The notes under the pieces were generated by a model. It ran no database searches, was not told where the DNA came from, and worked only from the letters and a program-made list of their open reading frames with translations. A program made the translations under genes and the position numbers. Below are positions 1 to 11,146 of a DNA stretch of 64,000 bases, piece after piece; within the stretch, counting starts at the first letter, position 1, and every line of letters starts with the position of its first letter. Source of the DNA: Humulus lupulus (Eukaryota; Streptophyta; Magnoliopsida; Rosales; Cannabaceae); contig NC_084799.1 in assembly GCF_963169125.1 (NCBI RefSeq), positions 104,485,143-104,549,142 of the forward strand, written 5' to 3'.

Positions 1-642
1 CGGAGTCAGTGGAGTAAATAGAGGGCGTTGACCCTGATTATCATGTGACTTTATTGTTGTTATGGATTGATAAATTTTTTATGTTGAATAGCTGAGTGTT
101 GATTTGTTGATTCTCTGGTTATGTCTATGGACTATTTGATTAATGTGGTATGCCAAGTGTATGAACATGCTTTAAATATTACTCTATTGTTATCATTGTT
201 TGTGCTATAATGTTATATTTTCTTGTCGGGCCTTGGCTCACGGGTGCTACGTGGTGCAGGTAAAGACAAGGGCAAGCTTGATCAGCCTTGAATCGGAGAG
301 CCCTGAAGGCAGAATGTACATGGTTAGCTGCTCAGCCGCCACAGTTGAGGAGGAGATAGAAATCGAGGAACCAAGAATGTCTGTTTTGCCCTTAGAGTGG
401 CTAGTGGTTGTTTGTACTTTGGAAATTTTGCAAATTGACTTTCAAACACAGTTTCTTTTGGGATCCCTTGTGTAAAGCATTTAATTATATGAAATGTATA
501 TTTTATGACCAAAAACCTTTTAACCCTAGTTCTTTAGTGATGTCAGTGACACTTTTTTTTTTTTATTTAAATGACTTGTTTAGCAAGTCCCGCACATTTA
601 AAAATACACAGTGTAACGGTCTTGGCTACCCAGGGCGTTACA
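1..642 (+). mobile_element. 3' part of a Tekay-like Ty3/gypsy LTR
   Basis: This is the downstream part of a long terminal repeat. It shares a block near 231-265 (ggctcacgggtgcta, then gtggtgcaggtaaag) and a closing block near 610-642 (acagtgtaacggtcttgg, ending gttaca) with the LTRs at 44686-47094 and 49455-52120. The terminal CA is at 642. No primer binding site follows, so it is a 3' LTR or a solo LTR; its left part lies outside the window. The weak ORFs inside it have no protein homology that I recognise. Bases 643-762, to its right, hold only AT-rich sequence at the end of the antisense-gene fragment. Confidence 0.8.
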
Positions 643-762
643 ATGTATACGCAGAAAAAATATTACTAGTACCCAAGATTAAAAGTTGCTCGACAACCAT
701 TGTCAATACAATCCAAACATGTTGCTTGGGTGTTTAAAAGAAAAAAATAAAAACAAAAAATC

Positions 763-2476
763 ATTGACGATTAACAACCTCTCCATGCTCTTGGCCGCCC
801 TCCAGATTTAAGGAGATTTCTGCCACAAAAGTTTTTGGGGTTGCAGCCTCGCGAGGAGCACACTTGGCAATTTCTTTCTTCCGAAGCTCAGCAAGAAGAT
901 AGCCGAAGTTGAAGGCAACACTTTTAAAATTAGCATTGGTCAAAGAAAAATCCTCTTCAAGGCTTCGCATTTGCTCTTCATTATCCTTCAATTGTTGTTC
1001 GTGTTCGGCAAGAAGGAGGGTATGCTTAGTCTACTTTTCCTTCAGTGTTTTTATCGAGCAACTCATTCTCTATTGTCTCTGCATCCTCCTTGTTCTTTTT
1101 TACAATATTTCAGAACTTCTCCAACAAGGCCTTCCTCTTCTTGAGTTCATCAACAATACCTTTGCTCGAGGGTGAGTGTGAGTCAGAGTCATCACACCCT
1201 GCAAAACCTAAAAATTATATATGAGCAAAAGCTATTGATTAAACGTAAGAATAATGAAAAACACTTATTGAAAGCACCTCCGAAATAGCTCAACTAAAGG
1301 CCTGGTCCATAGAGGCTTCCTCAAGGACCGAAAACGCCTCAACACTTAGGCGATGAAGAGATAGCTTGGTTGTTCGAGTGCAGATTGCCTCATCGGATGC
1401 TTTGAGGCGTTGAATTATTGCTAGAGAAATGTTTGGATAAATCATTGAGGCTACTGGAGAGCTTCTCGTGGGAGGATGATTTTGGCTTGTTGAAGGAGAA
1501 GTCTGGCTAGTAAAAGGAGGAACTGCTGAAGCAGGAGGGTCTTGCCTTGGCTGCTTTGCTGCAGGTTGGTGTTTTCTCGAATCATCATCAATAGATTTCC
1601 TTTTTGGAACTTTCTTTGTCGAGGTGTGAGAGGAAGCCGAGGTGTAAAGATTGAACACCCCAGAGTATGACATAGCTGCAAACAATGAGCAAACATGTTA
1701 GAAAAATACCAAGAGGTACTAAAAAAGAGAGCAAAACAGTCAGAAAGTAAGTTTGTTACCCATATCTATACTATTGGTTGAGAAGCAGCTTAAAAAAGAA
1801 GAGTTATTCCACAAGGAAAGATTTTCATGGAAAGCATTAAAAATATCTACCTCCGCTTCCTTTCCCTATGGCAAAAATAGAACAATCAAGTGCTCTTCTG
1901 GCCTGGATTGGAGCATTGGATTAGATTTGAGCTCGAATAGGTAGTTGACCTCGTGGGGGGTTGGAGGCTCCCATTTGCGGTGGTGGTATAAGATGTACAA
2001 TTCCAAAACCATTAAGTACCTATTGGGAGAAATTTGGAATGGGGCAATGTCAAAATACTCGACTATTTTTCTAAAATATTCATGGAGTGGTAAAGTGGCA
2101 CCAGCCAAAATGTGAAAGCACGACCAGGCAATGTAAGCTCCACCAGGCAAGTTGGCGTGCTGGTCAGCTTGTAGGGTAACTACAAAGCAGTGCTCGAAAG
2201 AGTGCTCGCTTGAACCGTATGCTAGGTGATGTTTTTATTCTTTCGAGGCTTTAGCTTTGCTTAGGGTCAGATTGTGTTGGTGACCTCCACAGCTGGCTTA
2301 ACCCTCATAGGCTGCCCATTTTGCCCTGGTTGCTGATTGTCATTCTCGCTGGTCGCCTGTCTTGTGACTTGTGCGTCTTGGGAAGTCCTCAGCCAGGTGG
2401 TTTTCTTTACTCTAGCCATATCTGAAGAACAAAAAGAAATTGTTACAACTTGTTCAACCATGGAAGACTTGCTCAT
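763..2476 (-). pseudogene. Fragment of the antisense gene of a Tat-type gypsy element
   Basis: Read on the minus strand this is a decayed copy of the spliced gene found intact in outline at 60903-63572. A 5' exon begins near 2419 (MARVKKTTW) just after an acceptor-like AG. The central domain at 1866-2150 contains AWSCFHILAGATLPLHEYF and HEVNYLFELKSNP, which match SAWSRYHIEAGAFLPLHPF and HEVNYLFDLKSNP in the right-hand copy. A basic, proline-rich exon at 1290-1685 starts MSYSGVFNLY, matching MATPNVFNLY there. A coiled-coil remnant follows at 763-991. The central domain fits the plant 'putative gypsy type transposon' family (Pfam Transposase_28); its biochemical role is unknown. There are stops and frameshifts between the blocks. 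No pol remains beside it; a gypsy LTR (1-642) lies immediately downstream. Confidence 0.75.
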
Positions 2477-2606
2477 TTCTCCCCCATTGATTGGGATTCC
2501 GACCGGGAGAATGTCAATAGCATTAAGATGGTCAATGTATGTCCAATCCCTTGGAAGGAATTCCTTATTCCTTGGTTCAATTCATCAACCTTATGAAGAT
2601 ACTCCT

Positions 2607-2632
2607 TGTAATGCCCTTGATAGCCAAGACCA
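2607..2632 (-). mobile_element. 26-bp terminal stub of a gypsy LTR
   Basis: The bases tgtaatgcccttgatagcc followed by aagacca closely match the outer end of the minus-strand LTR at 8908 (tgtaacgcctggataacc, aagacca). The copia LTR starts at the very next base. The simplest reading is that copia inserted a few bases inside a gypsy LTR and that the rest of that LTR lies beyond the missing end of copia. It is short, so chance similarity cannot be wholly excluded. Confidence 0.55.
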
Positions 2633-4628
2633 TGTTAGGATTAATGCCCTAAAAGCATGTAAAGATATTTTATCGATTTAAAATAAAAGTACAATTTTAT
2701 TATATTTGAATGTTATAATTATTGTTTGAATTAATTATATAATAATATCAAGAAAATTCCCTATTCATTCATGAAAATATGATCTTGTATTAGTACGAGA
2801 GAATTAAGATCATATATAATGAATAAAATAGTCAGTAACATATTAAAGTATGGAATCTTTAATGAATGGTTACTAGTAAGGTTTGCTAAGCATACGAGAT
2901 GCAAGTAATCTAGATTTGAATTACTAATGTGGATAGACATCTTAGTAAATGTGTTGTATATGATAGAGATTATATATGACAGGACCAATGATAATTAATT
3001 ATTTTTATAAACTTTCCGTTTGACTAATAGATGATCATTTGTAGATCAGTCTAAATCATGTGTATTCATGAACTCCTATTTGTGTTTATTGGATCTTTTG
3101 ATTCACTTGTTAATGTCTCTTAGAATAATGAGGCGAATGACTTATGTTTTGGAGATTCAATATCATGGATGGCTGGGAACATGAATTACAATATTGGAAT
3201 ACATGCTTTCCTAACGGATCGAATATTGGTTCCCTTGAGGGTTAATTCTGGAACTGAATAGTTATTGAGCTCAAATATATAATTAAATTATAGATTAATT
3301 ATTCATTATTGAATTAATGGTACTTAAGAATTAAGAGGTAATTAGAAGGGTAAGACAATACTTTTTACCAGCTGTAATTAACGAACCAAGACTGCAGTAC
3401 ATAACTACATATATTGATTAGTCAATGGACTACAAGAGAAAACTGTGTAAATATAATTCTATAAATACTTAGAGTGCAGTTCCATATTTATAGTAGAGTA
3501 ATCATGGAATTAATAAATAAGATCATTAGATTAAAAAGTTTGATTAATAATCTAGTTTATTGGAGCTTCGTATTATAGGTCCATGGTTCTTAGATCACCT
3601 CTGTCCTACACAATAAAGGGTAAGGATGTCAAAAGAAAGATGTGTAGAGAGAATGACTAAGTTGCAAAGGAATTAATTTTTTAGGGCAAGGAGATAATTA
3701 TGTGATAATTATGGGTAATTGATTAATTGTGAATTAATTAATTATTTAACTATATAGTTTTTATTTTGAAAAACAATAGGTTAAAATTAATATTAATCTT
3801 GTTTGGATTAATATAAAGAGAGATAATAATAAATATCTTATTTAGAATATGATAATTATTTATTTAATTTAAAATTGATATTTTAACATAAAGTTAATTT
3901 TGAATTAACTGATATTTATGTTGTCTTAAAAGTACCTAATAGGGATGAGCGACACACACTGTATAACACAATGTGTTGTGCCTAAATCTAGGACTTTTAT
4001 CCCTAGGATTTGAAGTTTGAATTTCAAATAAATTTGTTTAATCAGTTATTTAATTATTCTTTTTAAATATGATTTAAATAAATAATTAAATATAAATATC
4101 ATATTAGTTTTAATTTGAATTTTATTTTTAATAAAATAAAGATTATTTAATTAGATTAAATATTTTTATATAAGTCTGATAGTACGTGACATTCAAATTA
4201 AGCTTTCATTATTTTACGAGATTAAAAAAATATAGACTCTCTCTAAAAAAGATAGTGTTCTCTAAACTTGAAAACTATTTTACACCTTTTCTCTCACTCA
4301 AACCTCTCTAGGTCTCATGTGTTGAGTACATTTAGAGAGTCACATAAATCAACCTTTTGAATCCTACGTGCCCACACACATCCTTGTGTGTTTGATGATT
4401 GGTCTGGAAGATCAAGGTGTGAGTTTTCAGATTATTGGATAGGAAGATCGTTGATTTTATACAAAAAGATTCAAGAACACTTCATAGGCTACAAAACGTA
4501 ATCCCTGATCTATTTTGTATGTGATTTAATGTTTATATATGTATATGATCCTGACTTGTATTAATATTTATTAAAAATGGTCCATATATTCCGTTGCGCA
4601 CCTTTGATTTGATCATTTAATACCAACA
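2633..4628 (+). mobile_element. 5' LTR of a Ty1/copia element
   Basis: A 1996-bp AT-rich block begins TGTTAGGATTAATGCCC and ends ACCAACA, immediately followed by a PBS-like sequence. The TG...CA ends, the length and the position relative to the copia gag fit a 5' LTR. The opening resembles the copia LTR fragment at 43016 (tgttggatatgtgccctt), so both probably belong to one large family. No second LTR is present in the window, so the age of insertion cannot be estimated. There is no coding potential inside. Confidence 0.75.
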
Positions 4629-4630
4629 AT

Positions 4631-4644
4631 TGGTACTAGAACAG
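4631..4644 (+). promoter_or_regulatory. Degenerate primer binding site of the copia element
   Basis: TGGTACTAGAACAG lies two bases after the LTR end. It resembles the plant initiator-Met PBS core (tggtatcagagc) with several changes. The position is canonical for minus-strand priming; the mismatches suggest decay. Confidence 0.6.
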
Positions 4645-4648
4645 TCTA

Positions 4649-6715
4649 TCCATATATATATTAAATACTGTGTTGGTTTCTTGCATTTGTTATATGTATG
4701 TTGATATGTATATTGAATGTATGTATATATTTTTTGAATGTATGGTTGAATGATGGATCGTTAATTATATGGTGCTATTGGGCTAGGATTTTAATTTTCT
4801 AGATCTTTTGTAAGCCAGAAAGGGCATAGGATTATTGTAATTTTATTTTTTGAAATATGTAATTATAAAAATTTGTACACAAGAGTGATTGAGGACTCGA
4901 GCCTAGGGTCCAAGCTTTAGACGCGTGCATGAGGCCCTTGTCTATGCATGCATGCGCGTCAACCCCGCGGCTCCATGCCTGCCAGCCCTGTGACTTCCTG
5001 CACACACCCGCACGCACATCCCATCCGCACACCCTGCGCTAGTGTCGCGCCCCAGTGCGCGCTCCGTGCCTTGCGCCTGTGTCGCGCCCCTGCGTGCACC
5101 CCGTGCCCATGCACCTAGCCCGTCTGCGTGCCAGCATGTGTTCCTGCTGCTAGCCCAGATGCTCATGCAGTGAGCCCTCGAGCCCTTGGCTCATGAAAGG
5201 TGCCGCCGGCCCTAGGGTTCCTAGGGCACCATACTTGGTGCCCAAACCCTAGATCCTATTTTTGTGTAAGATCTTTTATTTAATTAATTTTAAATTATTT
5301 GAATTTAAAAGTTTAATTATCTTATTTTATTTTATTAGAAAATAAAATATCTTTTAGTTGATTAAGATCTTTTAATATCTTAAGTTTAAATAATTATTTG
5401 AATTTAATTATTTAATTATTTAAATTCAACTAAATTAAAAAGGTGACAATAATGGTTATTTAATTAAAAGTTAGTTTTAATTAAATAAATTAATTAGAAA
5501 GTTTGTTTCTAATTAATAGGATGGGCATAACAAATTTCCTAAAGATTAGCAAGAAAGCCTAAAGGAGAGGAGAATCATTCTTGGAGAGTCTTGAAAGCTA
5601 CATAGGCTTAGATTGCAATTTTATTTATAATTTTTCCAAAGGTTGTAAATTTTAGAAATACCAAATAGTAATATGTTCATCATTTATTGTTTATTTATTA
5701 TATTTATTTAAATAAATATTTATTGATGTTTGATTGATAACATGATCATGCATTAGTCAAGTACATGTCATTCATGAAACCCCACACAGTTTTTCATTAA
5801 TCATGCACTTTTTAGAAACATGATTATTTAGGATTTTCCTATTTGTTTATATGAATTGTTTTGGAGAATCCAATTGCATGTAAACTACTAAGTATTAAAT
5901 TAGTTAAAACTTGGTAACTCACACCATAATAAATGCAATATATTTATAGGCCTTTAAGATAACCAACTTTATGTAAAAAGAGTTTTAGTAAAGTTTGATG
6001 AATGTAATGGGTAATTATCTAGATCACATTAATTATATAAACAAGCTCTTTTATAATTATAAATGTATTTTGTAATTAATTACATTCATAGGATTATTAA
6101 TAAACTAGTAATTAATTTAGAATTAATTGATTAGTTTAATAAAACACATTTAATCCAAAATAGTAAGTGGGAGAAGGTGAACATCTAAATGTGGCCTATG
6201 GTCTCCATTATTAGTACAACACTGTGAGATATAAATTGGGTCTCGAGGCGGCTTTTTTTTCGTCCCCCTAAGGAAGGTTTCTAGACATATTAATACCAAG
6301 GTTGTCTTCTTACAAAGATAGGAAGAAGTTATGTATTTTAGGCTTGACCAACCCTAAGGCGGCACTCTCTAAGTTAAGTCATGAATTCCAAAATAATGGG
6401 TTACACTTATAAAGATGCAATTAAGCTTTTGTGATGGATAATTTCATCTTGACCAAACCAGCGGTAATTTATATTTAAAAGAGAAAATAAATAGTTATTT
6501 TAAATTTTAAATTATAAAGATAAGATTGTCTTATAAGCTGTCTAAATTTAACTTGACCGACTCTAAGGCGACACTTTATTTGTTGGGTAGTTTTATTGCG
6601 GAAAAGTAAATGTTAATTTATGTATTTTAATTGTTGCATTCATGCATCATGTTTACTTTCCAAAACATTAATATTTTTCAAATGATATTATTATTGTATA
6701 TTATTTATTTTAGCC
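4649..6715 (+). other. Copia 5' leader with an internal GC-rich island
   Basis: About 2.1 kb lies between the PBS and gag. It is very AT-rich except for roughly 4890-5220, where base composition flips to strongly GC-rich with recurring gcgcccc, gtgcc and cgtgc words, ending in ccctagggttcctagggc. The minus-strand ORFs over the island (66-74 aa) are Cys/Arg/Ala-rich low-complexity products of the composition and are not called genes. From 6180 on, the sequence contains short repeats such as ggcttgaccaaccctaaggcgg (6333) and cttgaccgactctaaggcg (6552). I read this as an untranslated leader or packaging region. Confidence 0.6.
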
Positions 6716-7590
6716 ATGTCGAACGGTGGCAATCCAATAGCTCCTTTACTTTCACTTGCAAAAACTTAATGGTGATAATTTTATACGATGGAAGTTAAAC
6801 CTAAATCTTATCTTAATCTGTGAGAACCATAAATTTGTCCTAACTAAGGAATGTCCCGAAGTGCCTGCTGCCACTGCCCCGAAGAATGTTCGGGACAAGT
6901 ATAATGTCTGTATTCAATCCAATAATAAGGAAAAATTTTACATGCTTGTGAGCATGAATGGTGTTTTGAGAACAATGCATGAACCCATGGAAACTGCGTT
7001 TGAGATAATGGATTCTCTGCAGACCATGTTTGGGCAACAATCTGATCAAAGTAGACATGAGGCTACTAGAACCTACATGACTACTAAGATGAAAAAAAGT
7101 GTTTCTGTACGTGAACATATCTTGCACATGATTAACATGATGCATGAAGCAGAAATACATGAGACCGTCATTGATGAGCGCACACAAGTAACCATCATAC
7201 CGGAATCGCTCACTCTTGCCTTTTATGCATTCACCACCAACTATATTATGAATAAGTTAGAATTCAACATGACCCAGCTGTTGAATGAACTGCAGACATT
7301 TGAGTCTCTTAACAAATCCATTACCAAAGAGACAGAGGCAAATGTGGTAGAGGAGAAACCTTCAAACTCTGAGGAGAAATCCAAGAAGAGAAAGAAGAAC
7401 AATGATAAGGACAAAGGAAATGGCAAGAAGTCCAAGAAAAGCAAGAAGACACCCAAATCCAAGGAGAACAAGAATGACAACAACTCCAAGAAGTGAGAAC
7501 CAAAAGGAAAATGTTTCCACTGTGGAGTTGAAGGTCACTGGAAGAGAAATTGTAAGAAGTATCTCTCTGAGTTGAAAAAGAAAGGTAAAT
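6716..7590 (+). pseudogene. Copia gag (nucleocapsid) pseudogene
   Basis: The probable start is ATG 6716 (MSNGGNPIAPLLS). That frame is lost within 40 bp, and the conserved reading continues from about 6756 (KLNGDNFIRWKLNL), so one small indel separates them. The product has the copia gag architecture: an N-terminal UBN2-like domain with the LNGDNFxxW opening, a helical middle, a very Lys-rich tail (about residues 200-246), a stop at 7494, and after that stop in the same frame a CCHC zinc knuckle, CFHCGVEGHWKRNC. Gag would coat the element RNA. The start indel and the TGA before the knuckle make it non-functional as read. Confidence 0.8.
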
Positions 7591-8907
7591 ATGATTTACT
7601 TGTACTTGAAGCTTGTGTAGTGGAAGACGATATGTCATCCTGGGTTTTAGATTCAGGAGCCAGTAATCATGTTTGTTCTTCTATGCAGATACTTGAGCAT
7701 CAAGGGAGCTGGTAGATGAAGAGGTGACCATGCGAGTTGGAAGTGGAGCCCTCGTTTCAGCAAGAGCAAAGGGAGTAGTTCGTTTAATTTTTGGGAACAA
7801 TTATCTTGTTTTGAACAATGATTATTTTATTCCTGGATTTTCTAGAAATTTAGTTTCTTTATCTATCTTGCATGAACAATTTTTTGATATTTCTTTTAGT
7901 AATAATTGAATTGCTATTTTGAAGAATGGTTTCAAAATATGTCAAGCAGAACATAATAACAGACAATATATGATCAAACCAAATGAACGAACGCTTAATA
8001 ATTCAATATTATTTAACGTAGCAAAAATGTAAGGCAACAAAAGACAAAAAGTTTAAAACGAGGATGACACATATCTTTGGCATCTTAGACTTTGTCATAT
8101 AGGTCTAGATAGGATAAACCGGTTAACAAAAGATGGACCTTTGAGAGAACTAATAGTTGGAACTCTTCCGGTTTGTGAATCTTGTCTAGAAGGGAAAATG
8201 ACCAAACGTCCTTTCTCAGTGAAAAGTAATAGAGCCAAAGAACCTTTGGAGCTTGTACACAGCGATGTCTGTGGTCCAATCAATGTACAAGCAAGAGGTG
8301 GGTATGAGTACTTTGTCACTTTTATTGACGATTACTAAAGATATGGTTGTACTTATTTAATTATGAAATTTGAAACCTTTGGTAAGTTTCAAGAATTCAA
8401 AGCTGAGGCTGAGAAGCAGTTAGGTAAGACTCTTAAGACACTTTGATTTGATTGAGGTGGAGAATATTTGGATGTAGAATTCAAAGATTTCTTGCTGGAG
8501 CATGGTATTCTATCCCAACTCACAACATCAGGAACGCCACAACAAAATGGTGTTTTTGAAAGAAGAAATAGGACTTTGTTGGACATGGTTAGGTCTATGT
8601 TAAGCTACTCATCACTTCCTCTCTCATTCTGGGGATATGCACTTCAAATGATGAATTACATTTTGAATGTGGTCCCATCTAAGACCATTAGCAAAACGCC
8701 AATAGAACTGTGGAATGGAAACAAACCTAGTTTGCATCATTTCTGCATTTGGGGCTGTCCTGCTCGTGTTCTTAGACCTAAATCAAGGAAACTTGATTTA
8801 AGGTCTGAAGTGTGCATTTTTGTTGGCTACACTCTAGAGACAAGAGGCGGTTATTTCTATAGTCCCAAGGATTAAAAGGTATTTGTCTCCATAAATGTGA
8901 CCTTTCT
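7591..8907 (+). pseudogene. Copia protease and integrase, truncated pol
   Basis: An aspartic protease motif, DSGASNHVC, lies near 7650 in the gag frame. The pol reading then shifts to another frame (from 7724). The GAG-pre-integrase/zinc-binding region is at about 8070-8200 (HLRLCHIGLDRINRL, then CESCLEGKMTKRPF), followed by the integrase core with HSDVCGPI, a damaged second Asp block near 8445 (FD, stop, GGEY) and TSGTPQQNGVFERRNRTL carrying the catalytic Glu. The conserved WGYALQMMNYILN and VGYTLETRGGYFYSP blocks follow. Several in-frame stops are present. The coding region ends where a gypsy LTR begins at 8908, so RT and RNase H are absent. Lineage within copia was not resolved. Confidence 0.82.
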
Positions 8908-11110
8908 TGTAACGCCTGGATAACCAAGACCATTATACTATGTGTTTAAGATAGTGCAAGACTTGCTAATCAAGTCGTTTGAACATAAATGTGTTTCTAA
9001 AGTCAACTGACAGGTTAGGGTTAAAAGATTTTGATCGCAAAATGGTTGATTTTCATTAGAATAAGAGTTTGATACATGGGATCCCAAAAGTAATGTTTAC
9101 ATGGTGGTTACAACTCTAAAAAATAAATACAACAGTAGCCAGCCTAAATGGCAAAATACAATTTTTGGCTCTAGTCCCTGTAAATCCCTCGGTCGTGGCG
9201 ATCGACTAGCTGCCGATGTACACACTTCCCCACAAAGCTCTCCAACTCATGGATGTTCCAGCTTTCCTTTGCCTTTACATGCACCATGTAGCACCGTGAG
9301 CCAAGACTCAGCAAGAAAACCAAATTCAACAAGCATAGATAACAACATAATGTGCATAGTAAACTTTAGATCAACTAGTTCAACCAACAACAGAGTACAA
9401 GCAGTAAATTAGGCAACAATAAACATATTCTTCCAAACATATCATTCAATCTTAATAAAAATATTTAGGTGTCGGCGCTTTTAGGCCGAGCCCTCTGGTT
9501 ATTTAGCTGATCCCAGCTCGCTTAGGCCGAGCTGCATTCAGTACGCTCAACATCAGCCCCGACTCCCTTAGGTCATACTTTCACATCGTACTTAACAGAT
9601 ATACAAGTTGCAGAACACATATGTTCATTTACAGTGGATCTCAGTCCCATTCACAACTTGGGTGCAATTTTCTTACCTCGAGTCTTGAGCGAAGGATGTA
9701 GAGCGGTCTCGAGCATGATCCTCAGTCTCGAGCCTTAACGACAACCCTAGTCACAAGTGAGAATGGATAACTATTAAAAATCGAGTCCAAATAAATTTTT
9801 TTGGAATAAAATATTAGCCTCCGGGACCTCGAGTTCTATTAAACCGGACAGTAGAATTCATCCCGAGCGCTTAGGTTTAAGTCCCTGAGCCCAAAGATCT
9901 AGTTAAGGTTGCTAGGCGGGCCACGATTTGGCCCTATGGGTCATGGCGCGCCCCCAAGTCAAAGGCGCCAGCCTCAAACTCCAGGGGTAGGCGGGCCACG
10001 ACTTGCCCTCTAGGGTCGCGGTGCGCCCACGAATTAGCAAGCCCCCCAGGGCCTTTTGGGTCACGCGGGCCGCGGCGTGCCCTGTGAACCTAGAAATCCC
10101 TGGGTTTTTTTTTGCATTTTCCCTGAGACCGAACCAATAATTTACGCCCCAAACACCAACCAAACTTTGAAGTAAGCCCAAAATCCTCATTCATACAACA
10201 TAAACATCACAGAAATTCAGAAACAATTACATACCCTCACCCAACACTCAAAATCAGACATAAAATCTACTTCCTTGCAAGCCTAAAGTTCTAATGGAAT
10301 TCAGCAGATTAATCAACTTAAAATCCTTACCTCAGTATTATCTCCACTCCCTGAGCTGACTTCCAAACACAACAAGCCTTCTCCCTTAGTTTCTTAGCCT
10401 CAACTCTTCAAATCTCAACAAGTTCTACACACCCAAAGAGCAGGAGAGGGAGAACGTGAGAGTGAGTGAGAGAGAGAGAGAGAGAGCTGAGAAATTTATG
10501 TTATGTTCTGATCACTTCCTAAGGTCCTTTCAAGCTTATCCCCCTACAAAAGACCAAAGTACCCATGGTATTAACTTAACCCCCTAATTGCCCTTAAGGG
10601 TAAAACAATCATCTGCCCCGTTTCCCGCTAATTCCTCAAGTCATCCTACAAATTTCCAATCAATCCCGACGTACCCAACAAATCACCAAATACTTATCCG
10701 TTACTCAATAAATCCCCAAATACTCACTAAGTTCCTAGAATACCCATAGGCTCACCCCGAGCTGGGTATTAAACACCCGTTGTGACTATTCTGCTAATCC
10801 GCTCACTAGGATCGCCTCGAGTCGTATACTGCAAATATATCCACATAATAATGTGGTCTCAATCATTTAACGCATATAATCACATTTATGCCCTCAAAGG
10901 GCCAAAATTATAGATATGCCCTTATAAACAAGAACGGGCCCACATGCATATTCAATACTCATAAACATGCATTTACAATCATATTATCATATAAATCATG
11001 CTTGCCACATAGTCATGCATTTAATCAATTAATTACACATATATCCAAGTATGCCCTCCCGGCACGCTAATAAAAACAATAAACCTTATTATCATTTTTG
11101 GGATGTTACA
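8908..11110 (-). mobile_element. 3' LTR of a minus-strand Tekay/Del-like gypsy element
   Basis: A 2203-bp LTR, written on the plus strand from TGTAACGCC to GGGATGTTACA. Reading the minus strand it lies directly downstream of the polypurine tract and of the pol genes. It contains a GC-rich cassette at about 9910-10090 with two copies of gcgggccacga and gcgcgcc words, and an AG dinucleotide run at about 10467-10486. It is related to, but clearly diverged from, the LTRs at 44686 and 49455. Left flank tttct is the candidate target duplication; the matching right copy is missing because the 5' end of the element is lost. Confidence 0.82.
10467..10486. repeat. (AG)n microsatellite in the LTR
   Basis: An uninterrupted GA/AG run lies inside the minus-strand LTR. 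A (CT)n run occupies the corresponding place on the opposite strand in the LTR at 44686-47094 (45272-45291), so the tract is an old family feature rather than a local accident. Confidence 0.85.
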
Positions 11111-11126
11111 ACTATCCCCTCCTACT
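11111..11126 (-). promoter_or_regulatory. Polypurine tract
   Basis: The plus-strand bases actatcccctcctact next to the LTR read agtaggaggggatagt on the minus strand, a purine-rich tract immediately upstream of the 3' LTR. This is the standard plus-strand priming site and fixes the orientation of the element. Confidence 0.8.
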
Positions 11127-11146
11127 TAAAATTTTGTCCACAAAAT

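Noticed and set aside
200..737. Overlapping small ORFs in the left LTR
   Set aside because: The other family LTRs have no matching open frame, so these are random frames in LTR sequence.
4832..5166. Minus-strand ORFs of 66 and 74 codons over the GC-rich island, Cys/Arg/Ala-rich
   Set aside because: They follow from the base composition, have no recognisable motif and lie in an untranslated retroelement leader.
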